Origin: 20CM-2-55-15 sp963738025
Lineage (GTDB): Bacteria > Acidobacteriota > Terriglobia > 20CM-2-55-15
Length of the DNA stretch: 64,000 nucleotides
NCBI GenBank assembly: GCA_963738025.1
Contig: CAVTWA010000027.1
Span: forward strand, 1-64,000
Direction of reading: 5' to 3'
In this document: positions 20,102 to 29,351 of the stretch, piece after piece
Layout of the letters: each line of letters opens with the position of its first letter
Position numbering within the stretch: position 1 is the stretch's first letter
Notes under the pieces: model-generated
Databases searched by the model: none
What the model was told of the DNA's origin: nothing
The model's input: only the letters and a program-made list of their open reading frames with translations
Program-made: the position numbers and the translations under genes

Positions 20102-21172
20102 TTAGTTCTTCTTCTTTGCTTTTGCGGCGTCCGCCTTGGCTTTGGCTTCTGCCGCAGCTTTCTCTTCGGCGATCGCTTTGTCGCTCTTGTAGGCTGTCGG
20201 CGCGGAGGCCTTCGCCGCTTCGATCAACTGCTTGGCGGCGTCAGCATCGGGTCCCGTCGGCTGGAGCGACAGGAATTTTTCGAGCACTGGAATGGCCTGA
20301 GGAATGGTGTCCGGCGATCCGAAGTACGAAATCCCCAGCTGGTAATAGGCGCTTGCCATCGCCGGGTTCAACTCGATCGCTTTCTTGAAAGCATCACCGG
20401 CTTCCTTCGTTTTGCCTTTGTTCGTCAGTACGGCGCCGAGGTTGTAATAGCTCTGGCCGGCTCCAGCCGGATTCAATTCGGCAGCTTTCTGGAGTTTTTG
20501 TGTCGCTTCATCGATCTTGTTGGCATTGGCGAGCACGATACCCAGGTTGTTGTAGTAGGCGGACTCATCAGGCTTCAGCTCGATGGCTTTGTTGTATGCG
20601 GCCTGCGCGTCATCGTACTTCTTCGCCTGCGAGTAGGCATCGGCCAGATTCGCGTAGATCACGTGCTGAGTAGGATCTTTTTCGGAAGCTTCTTTGAAGA
20701 GGCGGATCGCTTCGTCGTAGTTCTTCGCGGCCATCGCGGCGCGAGCACCCTCGAACGATGCTTTTGTGGCCTCGTTTTTGGCTTTTTCCTCGGCGATCTT
20801 CTTGCGGGCTTCTTCGTTGTTTGCCGCGTTGCCGGCCGGCGCGGCAGCCGCGTTCTTCAGGTCAAAATCGACTTTGGAATCCTGGCCGAACTGGACGCGG
20901 CCATCCAGCGCCATTAACGGTTTGCCATCTCTAACCACGCTCACTTTGTAATTGCCGGTGGGCAAGCCGGCATGGATGTATTGTCCATTCTTGTCGGTCT
21001 TGGTTTCAAAATGCCCATTGATGCCTTGGCGATCAATCGCGATGGTCACACCGCTCAGCGGCTTGCCATCGGTGTCTAGGACCTTGCCAGCCAGATTCCC
21101 GGTTTGTGCGAAACCAGGAACGGCGAGCAACAGGGCTACTACCAGGATTGGCAGGACTTTCACTAACTTCAT
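20102..21172 (-). CDS. Secreted CarboxypepD-regulatory domain plus TPR protein
   Basis: 356 residues. Signal peptide KVLPILVVALLLAVPGFA. Residues about 25-105 form a carboxypeptidase-regulatory-like (transthyretin-fold) domain: NLAGKVLDTDGKPLSGVTIA and GLPTGNYKVSVVRDGK. A charged Ala/Glu/Lys helix (about 115-140) leads into about four TPRs (SEKDPTQHVIYANLADAYSQ, IELKPDESAYYNNLGIVLAN, AELNPAGAGQSYYNLGAVLT, IELNPAMASAYYQLGISYFG). The tail is a Lys/Ala-rich helix (AEAKAKADAAKAKKKN). This pairing is common in Acidobacteriota and is usually annotated only as a TPR protein; it probably binds other envelope proteins. No enzyme motif is present. Its promoter must lie at 21173-21196 or within the queC end. 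Confidence 0.82.
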   Translation of the reverse strand: MKLVKVLPILVVALLLAVPGFAQTGNLAGKVLDTDGKPLSGVTIAIDRQGINGHFETKTDKNGQYIHAGLPTGNYKVSVVRDGKPLMALDGRVQFGQDSKVDFDLKNAAAAPAGNAANNEEARKKIAEEKAKNEATKASFEGARAAMAAKNYDEAIRLFKEASEKDPTQHVIYANLADAYSQAKKYDDAQAAYNKAIELKPDESAYYNNLGIVLANANKIDEATQKLQKAAELNPAGAGQSYYNLGAVLTNKGKTKEAGDAFKKAIELNPAMASAYYQLGISYFGSPDTIPQAIPVLEKFLSLQPTGPDADAAKQLIEAAKASAPTAYKSDKAIAEEKAAAEAKAKADAAKAKKKN

Positions 21173-21196
21173 AGATGCCTCCGTCAGGAATTGAAA

Positions 21197-21901
21197 TTAT
21201 ATACGTGCGTATTCCGGTTTCTCTGAATAATCGATCGGATCTTCGATTCCCGCTTGCTGGAATGCTTTCAGGCGCAATGCGCAACTGTCGCATACACCGC
21301 AGGCGGCGCCGGATTCCCGGTAACAGGACCAGGTCCGATCAAAAGGCGCCCCAAGCTCGATACCCTTTCGAACGATATCCCGCTTGGACAGGTGGATCAG
21401 CGGCGTTTCGATTGTAATATCCGTCGAAGGGCGGGTCCCCGCTCGAATCACGCTATTGAATGCTTCGTAATACTCCGGCCTGCAGTCGGGATATCCGGAA
21501 CTGTCTTCCCACACTGCACCGATGAAAATTTTGGTGGCGCCTAGAACCTCGGCCCACGACGTCGCGATCGACAAAAAATGCGCGTTCCGGAACGGAACAT
21601 ATGTATTCGGGATCTCCTGGCTGGTCAGATCGGCCTGACGAATAGACATAGTCGCATCCGTCAGACTCGAACCGCCGATCGCGCGCAAATGATCGAGCTT
21701 GACCGCAAGCCTGGTGAAGGCTCCAAAATGGTCGGCAAGCGCTTGAAATGATTGGAGTTCTCGCTCTTCGGTGCGCTGGCCGTAGCTGACGTGAAGGGCG
21801 GCGATATCGTACGCCCGGCTTGCGATGGCAGCTGTGACACAACTGTCCATCCCACCGCTCATTAAAACCACGGCCCTCGGTTTATTGGGTGTTTGAGCCA
21901 T
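21197..21901 (-). CDS. queC: 7-cyano-7-deazaguanine synthase QueC
   Basis: 234 residues. The ATP-pyrophosphatase P-loop LMSGGMDSC is at about 14-22. The family segment VPFRNAHFLSIATSWAE and the IHLSKRDIVRKGIELG block follow. Near the end is the zinc site C-x8-C-x2-C-x2-C, seen as CYRESGAACGVCDSC. QueC converts 7-carboxy-7-deazaguanine to preQ0 with ATP and ammonia, a step in making queuosine for tRNA. The upstream neighbour on the same strand is queE, which makes its substrate, with 46 bases between. queD and queF are not in the window. I saw no preQ1 riboswitch upstream. Confidence 0.96.
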   Translation of the reverse strand: MAQTPNKPRAVVLMSGGMDSCVTAAIASRAYDIAALHVSYGQRTEERELQSFQALADHFGAFTRLAVKLDHLRAIGGSSLTDATMSIRQADLTSQEIPNTYVPFRNAHFLSIATSWAEVLGATKIFIGAVWEDSSGYPDCRPEYYEAFNSVIRAGTRPSTDITIETPLIHLSKRDIVRKGIELGAPFDRTWSCYRESGAACGVCDSCALRLKAFQQAGIEDPIDYSEKPEYARI

Positions 21902-21947
21902 TTAAAAGAGTGGATTTTAATAAGGTTAGCGTAAAAAAGTCAAAGGG

Positions 21948-22583
21948 TCAGACCCCCCGGACGTTTGCGCCCCAAATGTACTTGTGAAGTTGAAGCTGGA
22001 GGCGGACCGGCAAACCATCTTCGAGAATCCAGCGCGCAAGATTGACCGGCGGCAAATCGTCATGCGATGGCGAAAGCAGGACGGGATTGACTTTGCTCTG
22101 CAGCCGCTCCTGAAAGAGCTTTTTCGCCCAGTCGTAGTCGGCTCGTGACGATATCACGAACTTGAATTCATCATGCGGTTCGGCGAGTTCGATATTTTCG
22201 TATCGGAAGGTGTGGCCTTCGTGACTGTCGGGAGATTTAATATCGATGATCTTGATCACCGCCGGCGGAACTCTCGCGATACTCACGTGACCGCCGGTTT
22301 CAAGCATGACCCTGTATCCCCGATCGAGCAGGGTCTGCATGAGCGGGTACACTTCCTCCTGCTCGAGCGGTTCGCCTCCCGTGACCTCGACGAGCTTCGA
22401 GGGATAGCCGGCAACCACTATGAGCACTTCGTCCAAAGACATTTCCCGGCCACCCGAGTACGAGTACTTGGTGTCGCAGTAAACGCAGCGCAGGGAGCAA
22501 CCCGTCAATCGGATAAAGCTGCAAGGCTCTCCCGCGTGCGTGGATTCGCCCTGGATGGAGAAAAAGATTTCAGTAATCTGCAT
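21948..22583 (-). CDS. queE: 7-carboxy-7-deazaguanine synthase QueE (radical SAM)
   Basis: 211 residues from ATG 22583 (MQITEIFFSIQGESTHAG, the standard N-terminus). The radical SAM cluster motif CSLRCVYC (C-x3-C-x2-C) is at about 33-40, and GGEPLEQEE carries the SAM-binding Gly-Gly-Glu-Pro. The end HKYIWGANVRGV is typical. QueE rearranges 6-carboxytetrahydropterin to 7-carboxy-7-deazaguanine. The open frame runs another 31 codons upstream through a palindromic repeat, but the conserved start argues against that extension. Followed by queC as a two-gene operon. Confidence 0.95.
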   Translation of the reverse strand: MQITEIFFSIQGESTHAGEPCSFIRLTGCSLRCVYCDTKYSYSGGREMSLDEVLIVVAGYPSKLVEVTGGEPLEQEEVYPLMQTLLDRGYRVMLETGGHVSIARVPPAVIKIIDIKSPDSHEGHTFRYENIELAEPHDEFKFVISSRADYDWAKKLFQERLQSKVNPVLLSPSHDDLPPVNLARWILEDGLPVRLQLQLHKYIWGANVRGV

Positions 22584-22597
22584 GACTCGATCGGTAC

Positions 22598-22626
22598 TGT
22601 AGGCGCGGTCATAGACCGCGCCTACA
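22598..22626. repeat. Palindrome TGTAGGCGCGGTC / GACCGCGCCTACA
   Basis: A 13-base-pair perfect stem with a three-base ATA loop, between the stop of the protease gene and the queE start. A close relative (TGTAGGGGCGGTC/GACCGCCCCTACA) follows the MoaD-like gene at 30.06 kb, so this is a dispersed family that probably also acts as a terminator. Confidence 0.7.
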
Positions 22627-22633
22627 AGCACCT

Positions 22634-25600
22634 TCAGACCTTTACAAGACGCTGCCCAGCATACCCTTTGTACCACACTGACGCGGTGAGGGCGATGAGG
22701 GCGGCAGCCACGATCGATCCGGCCAGAGCGCCGGGGAACGGCCGTTGCAGGCCATCACGCAACGTCGAAAGGATCGTCAGCATGGCGACGGCGATAATCA
22801 TGAGTTGCGGTTGGTGCCGGAAAACCAGAATGTATGCCAACATCAGGATCACTCCCGTCGCAAGGCCCGAAATCAACCACGACGTCATCGTTTCAATGCC
22901 CGCCGTCCCGCTGATAGCGAGACCCGCCAGGACCCAAGCCCATGTCGCGCGTGGCCAATGACTGAGCAGGTACAGAATGACCAGAAATATCAGAGTCTCA
23001 GTGATGTATCCCGCAATGGGTGAAAGAACGGTGCCCAGTATCGGCAAAAACATCGAAGCAGGTGCAAGATTACCCCACGTAGGACTCGTCAGTGGCGTCC
23101 AATGGTGCGCCAGTGCGGCGGTGCCGGCGATAACGAGGCCGAGCGAAGCGGCGAGCAACAGAGGCCGGGCGGCCGTCGCCCCGGTTCCCAGGCGGCCGCC
23201 GAGCAAGCCTGCGACCAGCGCCAGCGCCGCTGCGCTGAAAATTACCAGCAAAAGTGAAGTTGCGATCGCGATGGCTAATTGAAGCGCCAGTGGTTGTGTT
23301 GTTGACGTGCCCGCAGCAAGTGCGGGCCAGCTATTCAGGATGTTCATGGCGCCCGCGATCAACAGGGTCGAGAACATTGCCGCGAACGCCGCCGCCGAAA
23401 ATGAACGCTTGCGGCTCCAGTGAACTATCCCGATTACCGCGCTCGTGGCAATGAGAGCGACGATGATGACGGTACAAATCGTGCCGAAAATGCTTGGGAT
23501 ATTTTGCCGGGCCTTTTCATTTCGCGACCACTCTTCCGGTACAAGGACGAATCGCACCATATCGACAACCTGGTCCCCGTCCACTTCAACGGAGACTCGG
23601 GGTTCGCCTTGCGGCAGGCCATAGTCCCGCGTGTCTTTGAAAGTGAATACCCAGTCCGTTCGCGCCGGCCGTTTGTTGGCTTCGGCTGAAACTTCTTTGA
23701 AATATTGCGTATCTTGCAGCGTTTGCATCGCGACGGCGCGCGCTTCGTCTTCGCTCAGAGATTTACCCGGCTGCGCTTCCGGAAGGTCATGGTTGACTCG
23801 AAACACCCGCCCGCTCCCGTCCAGATATACCTGAAACTCTTCCGCACGCGACGCGACATCGCCTTCGAACCGCGCGAACCGCACCACCCACGACGGCGGC
23901 GTGACATAGAAACCGAGGAGCTTTTCATAACGCTCACGGCCGGCGGTTTGCCAGACGAATTTATTTATCGGTCCTGGTTGTCCCTCGACGTTGCTCAATG
24001 CTTTCCATGTGTTGTCAAGCTGGAACCCACGTTCGCCAAGGGCCTGCCGGGCCTTCTGAACCGCTTCACTGCGATTGATTTGTACCGGCGGCGCGTCCGT
24101 TCGAAATGGAGAAGCCAGTATCCAGACAAGCAGCCCCACAATTCCGGCAATCGGGAGGGCGGTTCGCACGTATGACGGGATTACCGTTGTGCTCGGTGCG
24201 GCTTTTGGTGCCGGTTGCGGTGCTTCCGGAACCTCGCGGGGCCTCCATGCGCCGTTGAATGCATCGTCCGGAATCCGATTCCACTTCCTGGCGCGGACCC
24301 GGTTTATGAGAACGACCCACAAAGGAACAAGAACAACGAGGACCACGATCGTTTGTTCGAGGCGCGCCCTTGTTCCAGACGAGACGAAGAGCGGCAACGC
24401 CATCCACGTCGAGTCGTAGGCGAAGTGCAGGACAATTCCGGGCAACAGCCCGAACGCGAGGTACAGAGAGCCGAAAACAAAAGATGGGATGATCAACTCG
24501 ACAACCCGCGCATAAGCCGGCTGGTTTGCATATCCGGCGTGGCCGGACGCGAATACCAGTGCCTGAATCACCATCCCGGCCGCGATAAAGGCGCGGCGTT
24601 TCCCGAACTTCTGGCCGATCAGAGCCGCAACCGACAGAGGCGCGGCTCGAAACAGACATTCCTCCCAGAATCCGGCCTGCGCAGCCTGCGCGATGGCGGA
24701 AAGGGAAGGCAGATAATTCGCAAACATGTCGGGGTTCACCAGCGTGTCGGACGGTGTCCACCAGCCTAATTTTTGCTGTGCGAAGAAGTAAAGAATGATT
24801 TCGTATGCAAAGAACGGAGCGACGAGCAGGTAGCCCGTGACCGTTTCTCCTGAAATCGTCGGAGACGACGCTACATCCGGTGACCATGCCTTCCATAGCT
24901 GCACATGATGGGGAAAAGCACGACGCGACAACGTTTCCGCAGCCATGAACGAGATCGTCAACAGTATTGCGAAAAAGCCGAAGTTCGCGACCGCACTCAT
25001 GATCAGCCGGACTGCAAAGCCACTCGCGGGTACTGCCGTGTCATAGTTCATCCAGGCGAGCGGCCACGAATTCAATTGCTGTAAACCGACGAGCAGGGCG
25101 ATGAAAAGGCCCCAGAACATTGGCGGGCGCCAGACCACCCAATGCCGCCGAATCATCAGAAACAGGCCGACACCGCAAAAACCCAACAGGTATGGTCCGA
25201 TTACGGCGATGCTGGATACGGCATTGATCGCGTCATTGACCGAGCGGAGTTGCTCGTAGCGCCGCGTGAATGCTTCCGGGATTTGAACAAACTGCGTGAG
25301 TTCGGTAAGTTTGTCGCCGCCGACAACAAGCCGCATCCGGTAGCGGGCCTCACCTATCCGTTCATCCTGGCGTTCATAGACGAACGCATGATCCGTGCGT
25401 CCGCCTGGCCGGTCATCCTTCGAAGACTCGACCAGCTTGTAACGGCCGAAGTCGATGTTCCAGTCTGCAGCAGCTGCGGTTTCCGCAATCTGCCGTGCCT
25501 GTGCGCCGGGCAGGCTCGCGCCTGTTTCCTTTTCGGGAAGCTTGACGACGAAACCATACGGTTGGCCCTCCGGCGTGAAACGAACCAGTGTTTCGTGCGC

Positions 25601-25933
25601 GTCGCTTTCCTTGAAATGCCGTACATGCCACGTGTACGGAGCGTATATTTTGTTCTTCAGTATCCGGCTGAGCTCCGGCTTCCCTCCACCTTCCAGTTCG
25701 ATAAAGTTTTGAACTTCCTGTTCCGTGGCGAACTCCGCCGCCTGGTCATATCCCTTGGGCGGCCACGAAAATTTCTGCGCAAGCAACCGCGCCTCGCGTA
25801 GCGCATCCTTCCGGTCCATCTGCAGGTCGATGGAGACGAGCGGGAACGCAGTCGAAAAATTCTTGAAGGTGAAGACAGCTGCGGCGAGCGAAAGAACGAT
25901 GAAGACAATCCAGAATACCGGCCGGCGAAGCAT
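22634..25933 (-). CDS. Large CPBP-family intramembrane protease with duplicated outer domain
   Basis: 1,099 residues. One N-terminal membrane helix, an extracytoplasmic domain (about 35-235), then a multi-helix membrane block holding the CPBP (Abi, Rce1-like) protease motifs: EECLFR at 424-429, FASGH at 461-465 and HFAYD at 503-507. After it comes a second copy of the outer domain (about 630-830) and a further membrane block of about eight helices with no second set of catalytic residues. CPBP proteins are glutamate-type membrane proteases that process prenylated or secreted proteins or give immunity to peptides. The usual length is 200-300 residues, so this is a much expanded form. Substrate unknown. 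It ends eight bases before the palindrome upstream of queE. Confidence 0.85.
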   Translation of the reverse strand: MLRRPVFWIVFIVLSLAAAVFTFKNFSTAFPLVSIDLQMDRKDALREARLLAQKFSWPPKGYDQAAEFATEQEVQNFIELEGGGKPELSRILKNKIYAPYTWHVRHFKESDAHETLVRFTPEGQPYGFVVKLPEKETGASLPGAQARQIAETAAAADWNIDFGRYKLVESSKDDRPGGRTDHAFVYERQDERIGEARYRMRLVVGGDKLTELTQFVQIPEAFTRRYEQLRSVNDAINAVSSIAVIGPYLLGFCGVGLFLMIRRHWVVWRPPMFWGLFIALLVGLQQLNSWPLAWMNYDTAVPASGFAVRLIMSAVANFGFFAILLTISFMAAETLSRRAFPHHVQLWKAWSPDVASSPTISGETVTGYLLVAPFFAYEIILYFFAQQKLGWWTPSDTLVNPDMFANYLPSLSAIAQAAQAGFWEECLFRAAPLSVAALIGQKFGKRRAFIAAGMVIQALVFASGHAGYANQPAYARVVELIIPSFVFGSLYLAFGLLPGIVLHFAYDSTWMALPLFVSSGTRARLEQTIVVLVVLVPLWVVLINRVRARKWNRIPDDAFNGAWRPREVPEAPQPAPKAAPSTTVIPSYVRTALPIAGIVGLLVWILASPFRTDAPPVQINRSEAVQKARQALGERGFQLDNTWKALSNVEGQPGPINKFVWQTAGRERYEKLLGFYVTPPSWVVRFARFEGDVASRAEEFQVYLDGSGRVFRVNHDLPEAQPGKSLSEDEARAVAMQTLQDTQYFKEVSAEANKRPARTDWVFTFKDTRDYGLPQGEPRVSVEVDGDQVVDMVRFVLVPEEWSRNEKARQNIPSIFGTICTVIIVALIATSAVIGIVHWSRKRSFSAAAFAAMFSTLLIAGAMNILNSWPALAAGTSTTQPLALQLAIAIATSLLLVIFSAAALALVAGLLGGRLGTGATAARPLLLAASLGLVIAGTAALAHHWTPLTSPTWGNLAPASMFLPILGTVLSPIAGYITETLIFLVILYLLSHWPRATWAWVLAGLAISGTAGIETMTSWLISGLATGVILMLAYILVFRHQPQLMIIAVAMLTILSTLRDGLQRPFPGALAGSIVAAALIALTASVWYKGYAGQRLVKV

Positions 25934-25959
25934 TCTCTGTGCCCTCTGTGTCTTTGTGT

Positions 25960-27813
25960 TTAGGTGGCGCTCATGAACTGTACGAGGTCCTCGATACTAT
26001 CGGTCACTTCATAATCCGGTAAACTCTCCATGAACAGCCGCCCATATGATTTGGTGCTCAGGCGGTTGTCCAGCACTGCCAGAATGCCGCGGTCGGTTGT
26101 AGATCGAATCAAACGGCCGAAACCTTGCTTCAAGCGAAGAATTGCATTCGGCACCTGATATTCCGAGAAAGCATTCCCGCCCGCTTGTTGAATATGCGCC
26201 GTCCGCGCAGCGACGAGGGGATCCGATGGCACCTGAAACGGCAGCTTATCGATGATGACGGCGCTGAGAGCTTCACCCTTAACGTCCACACCCTGCCAGA
26301 AACTGGCGGTCGCGAATAATACGGCATTGGGAGTCATCTTGAATTCTTCGAGCAGGCGGCTCTTGCCTCCGCCTTTACCCTGCATCATGCATGGGTAGGG
26401 CAGGCTGTCGGCGAGGATTTCATAAAGCGCCTGCATCTGCCGGTAACTGGTAAAGAGAACAAACGCGCGTCCCTGCGAGGCACGCAGGACCAATTTGATC
26501 TCTTGCGCCGCACGCTCCAGATACGAGGCATGCCGATAGTCGGGCATGCCCTTCGGGATGTAAAGAAGCGCCTGTTTCCGGACATCGAATTCGGTCGCGA
26601 GCGTCAGCTCCCGTCCCTCATTGAACCCGAGTCGAGTCCGGAAATAGCTGAACGAATCGGCAACGGTTAACGTCGCGGAAGTCAGAACACAGGTGGGCAC
26701 ACGCTTGAAGAGCCGTTCCGCCAGCATTCCGGAAACGTCAATCGGGCAGGCCTCGAGAAAAATGCCGCGATCGCGACGCTCGATCCAGGAAACATAGTTC
26801 TGCAGATCGCCTCTGCGAAAGACTTCCAGTTCGGACTCTAATTCGCCGGCCCGGCGTGCGAGCGATTCATACTCGCCGGAGAAATCTTTCTTTTGCTTGA
26901 TGGACCGGCGGGCGTCCTGCAGAGCTCCTATGAGACCTTCGATGCCCTGAAGTTCGCCCATCGGATGACGGCCGTCGCGCAGCAGGGCGAAGCTATTGAA
27001 AAAGCGATCGGAGGCGCGTGATACGGCTTCGACATCCGCTTCCACCTTATTGGCGTCGTGAACGAATTCCATGAAGCGATAGTTGCTGACGTGGAATCCG
27101 AAATAGTCTGTCGCAATGTCTTCGAGTTCATGAGCCTCGTCGAAGATCACCGCGCTGTAGTCGGGCAGTATCGCGGCAACATCCGACTGCCGCACGGCAA
27201 GGTCGGCGAAAAACAAGTGATGGTTGACCACGACGATGTCGGCTTCCATAGCCTTCTGCCGCACAAGCGTGAGGAAGCATCGTTCATAGTCTTTGCATTT
27301 GGAGCCAAGGCATCGCTCGCGGCGGGCATCCATACGGGACCACAGTTCGGAATCATCGCCGATGGATCCCAGTTCCGCCCGGTCGCCGGTCTCGGTTTCC
27401 TGCGCCCAGTCGAGAATGGCTTGAAACGACCTTAATTCACGTGGGCTAAATAACCCTTCTGCATGCTGCGTTTCAAGTTTCAGGCGGCAGAGGTAATTGT
27501 TTCTGCCCTTCAGATAGGCGGCCCGAATCGGCCGTTCGAGCACACTCTCCAGAAGCGGAATGTCTTTGTAAAAAATCTGGTCCTGTAAAGTCTTTGTCCC
27601 TGTCGAGACGAGAATCCGCTTCCCATGCAAAAGGGCCGGCAGCAGGTATGCGAGGGTTTTTCCGGTGCCGGTGCCGGCTTCGATTATGACGTGGTTTTGT
27701 TCTTCGAGCGCCCGGTGCACCGCCCTAGCCATGCGAATTTGCGACGGTCGATGCTCGTAATCATCCAGCCGTTGCTCGAGTGTTCCGCCGGGGCCAAAGA
27801 AGTCCTCAATCAC
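25960..27813 (-). CDS. DinG/XPD-like ATP-dependent DNA helicase
   Basis: 617 residues. Walker A AGTGTGKT at 46-53, DEAH box at 225-228, and between them four cysteines (Cys109, Cys168, Cys173, Cys179) placed as in the iron-sulphur domain of XPD/DinG helicases. C-terminal helicase motifs are seen as ASFWQGVDVKG, KLPFQVPSDP and QGFGRLIRSTTDRG (motifs V-VI). These enzymes unwind DNA 5' to 3' and help with R-loops and damage. The N-terminal HRPSQIRMARAVHRAL is the Q-motif region. Length and order match bacterial DinG-like proteins without the exonuclease domain. The gene stands alone between the protease gene and a HAD gene. Confidence 0.93.
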   Translation of the reverse strand: MIEDFFGPGGTLEQRLDDYEHRPSQIRMARAVHRALEEQNHVIIEAGTGTGKTLAYLLPALLHGKRILVSTGTKTLQDQIFYKDIPLLESVLERPIRAAYLKGRNNYLCRLKLETQHAEGLFSPRELRSFQAILDWAQETETGDRAELGSIGDDSELWSRMDARRERCLGSKCKDYERCFLTLVRQKAMEADIVVVNHHLFFADLAVRQSDVAAILPDYSAVIFDEAHELEDIATDYFGFHVSNYRFMEFVHDANKVEADVEAVSRASDRFFNSFALLRDGRHPMGELQGIEGLIGALQDARRSIKQKKDFSGEYESLARRAGELESELEVFRRGDLQNYVSWIERRDRGIFLEACPIDVSGMLAERLFKRVPTCVLTSATLTVADSFSYFRTRLGFNEGRELTLATEFDVRKQALLYIPKGMPDYRHASYLERAAQEIKLVLRASQGRAFVLFTSYRQMQALYEILADSLPYPCMMQGKGGGKSRLLEEFKMTPNAVLFATASFWQGVDVKGEALSAVIIDKLPFQVPSDPLVAARTAHIQQAGGNAFSEYQVPNAILRLKQGFGRLIRSTTDRGILAVLDNRLSTKSYGRLFMESLPDYEVTDSIEDLVQFMSAT

Positions 27814-27882
27814 CCGTTAAGTGTAGCGTGCCATGGGCCAGAAAAGGGACAATTGCCTTCCCGTCCATATCGAGCCAAGACA

Positions 27883-28674
27883 TCACGCGCCTAGTTGTGT
27901 GGCGAGATCCAGCATATCCCGGGTGACCACGTCGAACTGGTTTGGTGCGGCCTTGTCGGCCTCTTTCGCCGGTCCGTACTCTTTCGGACGGTGAATAAAG
28001 CCGGTCTGCAAACCAGAACTTCGCGCAGCATTTAAATCGCTGATGTGTGCCGCGACCATCATGACTTCTTCCGGCTTCAGGCTCAGCAAACTCACGGCAG
28101 CCAGATAACTTTCCCGGTCCGGCTTGTAATGCCGGGCGAGTTCTGCCGACAGGATCAGGTCCCAGGGGAGTCCGGCATGTTTTGCCATATCGGTGAGCAG
28201 CGATACGTTCCCATTGGACAGCGGCGCAATGATGAACTTCTTTTTGAGGCGTGACAGCCCTGGGACGGAATCAGGCCATGGCTTCAGCCGGTGCCAGACG
28301 CGATTCAGGTGGTCCTTTTCATCTTCGCTCAATGCGGGCATCATCCGGAACTCCATCAGCATTTCATCCAGGATCATCCGGTGAAGGTCGTCAAGTTTCG
28401 TCCAAGGTAGTTCGCCTTTTCTCACCTTTTCCATGGCCGGCGCATACCCGGTGCGCCATCGATCCGCGAAGCTGGGCCAATCGATTTCAAAATGCTTCGA
28501 CCTGCTCCACGCGGCGCCTTCTTCAATGATCGAGCCCCGCCAGTCGACCACCGTGCCAAATGTATCGAAGACCAGAGCTTTCGGCATGACCTCAGGTTTC
28601 GCCGTACCGAATTCAGGCAGAACTTCCATAGCTGCTCCCAGACCTAAAACTTTCAAGGCATCTCTGCGTTTCAT
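27883..28674 (-). CDS. Type II haloacid dehalogenase-like hydrolase with leader peptide
   Basis: 263 residues. The N-terminus MKRRDALKVLGLGAAME looks like a twin-arginine leader. The HAD catalytic motif I is FDTFGTVVDWR (nucleophile Asp in FDTFGT), motif II is PLSNGN, the lysine motif is HYKPDRESY, and motif III is MMVAAHISDLNAARSSGL, as in L-2-haloacid dehalogenases. These hydrolyse carbon-halogen bonds of 2-halo acids with inversion, or act as phosphatases. The final motif has ISDL where dehalogenases usually have W-D, so the substrate class is uncertain. A leader is unusual for this normally cytosolic family, and the hydrophobic part is short, so export is only possible. Confidence 0.85.
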   Translation of the reverse strand: MKRRDALKVLGLGAAMEVLPEFGTAKPEVMPKALVFDTFGTVVDWRGSIIEEGAAWSRSKHFEIDWPSFADRWRTGYAPAMEKVRKGELPWTKLDDLHRMILDEMLMEFRMMPALSEDEKDHLNRVWHRLKPWPDSVPGLSRLKKKFIIAPLSNGNVSLLTDMAKHAGLPWDLILSAELARHYKPDRESYLAAVSLLSLKPEEVMMVAAHISDLNAARSSGLQTGFIHRPKEYGPAKEADKAAPNQFDVVTRDMLDLATQLGA

Positions 28675-28703
28675 TTAAGGCGGATTATATACTTCAATTC
28701 CTG

Positions 28704-29351
28704 ATGCTCGAGACGATCACCATCGCCGGGGAATTCCAAGGTGCGGCGCAAATTGGAATTCTGCAAATCGACGGACTGCAGGTCCACGATTCACCGGAAG
28801 AACTGAAACGGCTGTTGAACGCACTCGCCGGGGACCTCGCGGCCAGGTATAAGGACCAGCCGCCTGGCGAGATTCCGGAAGTGAAACGAATCCGCTCGAT
28901 CTTTCATCGCAGCGGTTTGGATCCAACGCGATACCGTCCCTCGTCAGAGTCGCTGCTGCGGCGTGCCGTAAAAGGGAAAGGACTCTATTTCATCAATTCG
29001 GCCGTGGATCTGGTAAATTACTTCTCTTTGAAAATGCTGTGGCCGGTCGGCCTGTACGACGCAGATAAGCTGAAGCCGCCGATCACATGGCGAGCCGGCA
29101 TTGACGGTGAGTCCTATGAGGGGATCGGCAGGGACCGGCTGAATCTGGCGCACTTCCCGTTGCTCGTCGATCAGGAAGGGCCGTTTGGCAGCCCGATATC
29201 GGACTCGATGCGCACCCGGGTAACCGAAGAATGCAGGCGCGTTCTGTGGATTACGTTTGCGCCTCCAGGAACCAGGATTCCGCAGGATGAATTTGCAGAA
29301 GGGATGATCCGTTTCAACGGCGGAACGGTGAAAAGTTCCACTCAATTATGA
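28704..29351 (+). CDS. B3/B4-domain protein (phenylalanyl-tRNA synthetase beta-like)
   Basis: 215 residues. The body matches stand-alone B3/B4 domains: DPTRYRPSSESLLRRAVKGK at about 75-94 followed by INSAVDLVNYFSLKMLWPVG. In PheRS this domain edits Tyr-tRNA(Phe); free-standing copies are of unknown or proposed trans-editing function. No anticodon or synthetase domain is present. The N-terminal 60 residues and the C-terminal VTEECRRVLWITFAPPGTRI complete a compact fold. The stop overlaps the start of the JAMM peptidase gene by four bases and that gene overlaps the MoaD-like gene likewise, so the three are translationally coupled. Confidence 0.85.
   Translation: MLETITIAGEFQGAAQIGILQIDGLQVHDSPEELKRLLNALAGDLAARYKDQPPGEIPEVKRIRSIFHRSGLDPTRYRPSSESLLRRAVKGKGLYFINSAVDLVNYFSLKMLWPVGLYDADKLKPPITWRAGIDGESYEGIGRDRLNLAHFPLLVDQEGPFGSPISDSMRTRVTEECRRVLWITFAPPGTRIPQDEFAEGMIRFNGGTVKSSTQL

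Noticed and set aside
21902..21947. preQ1 riboswitch before queC
   Set aside because: The 46-base gap has no aptamer-like conserved segment and lies inside the operon.
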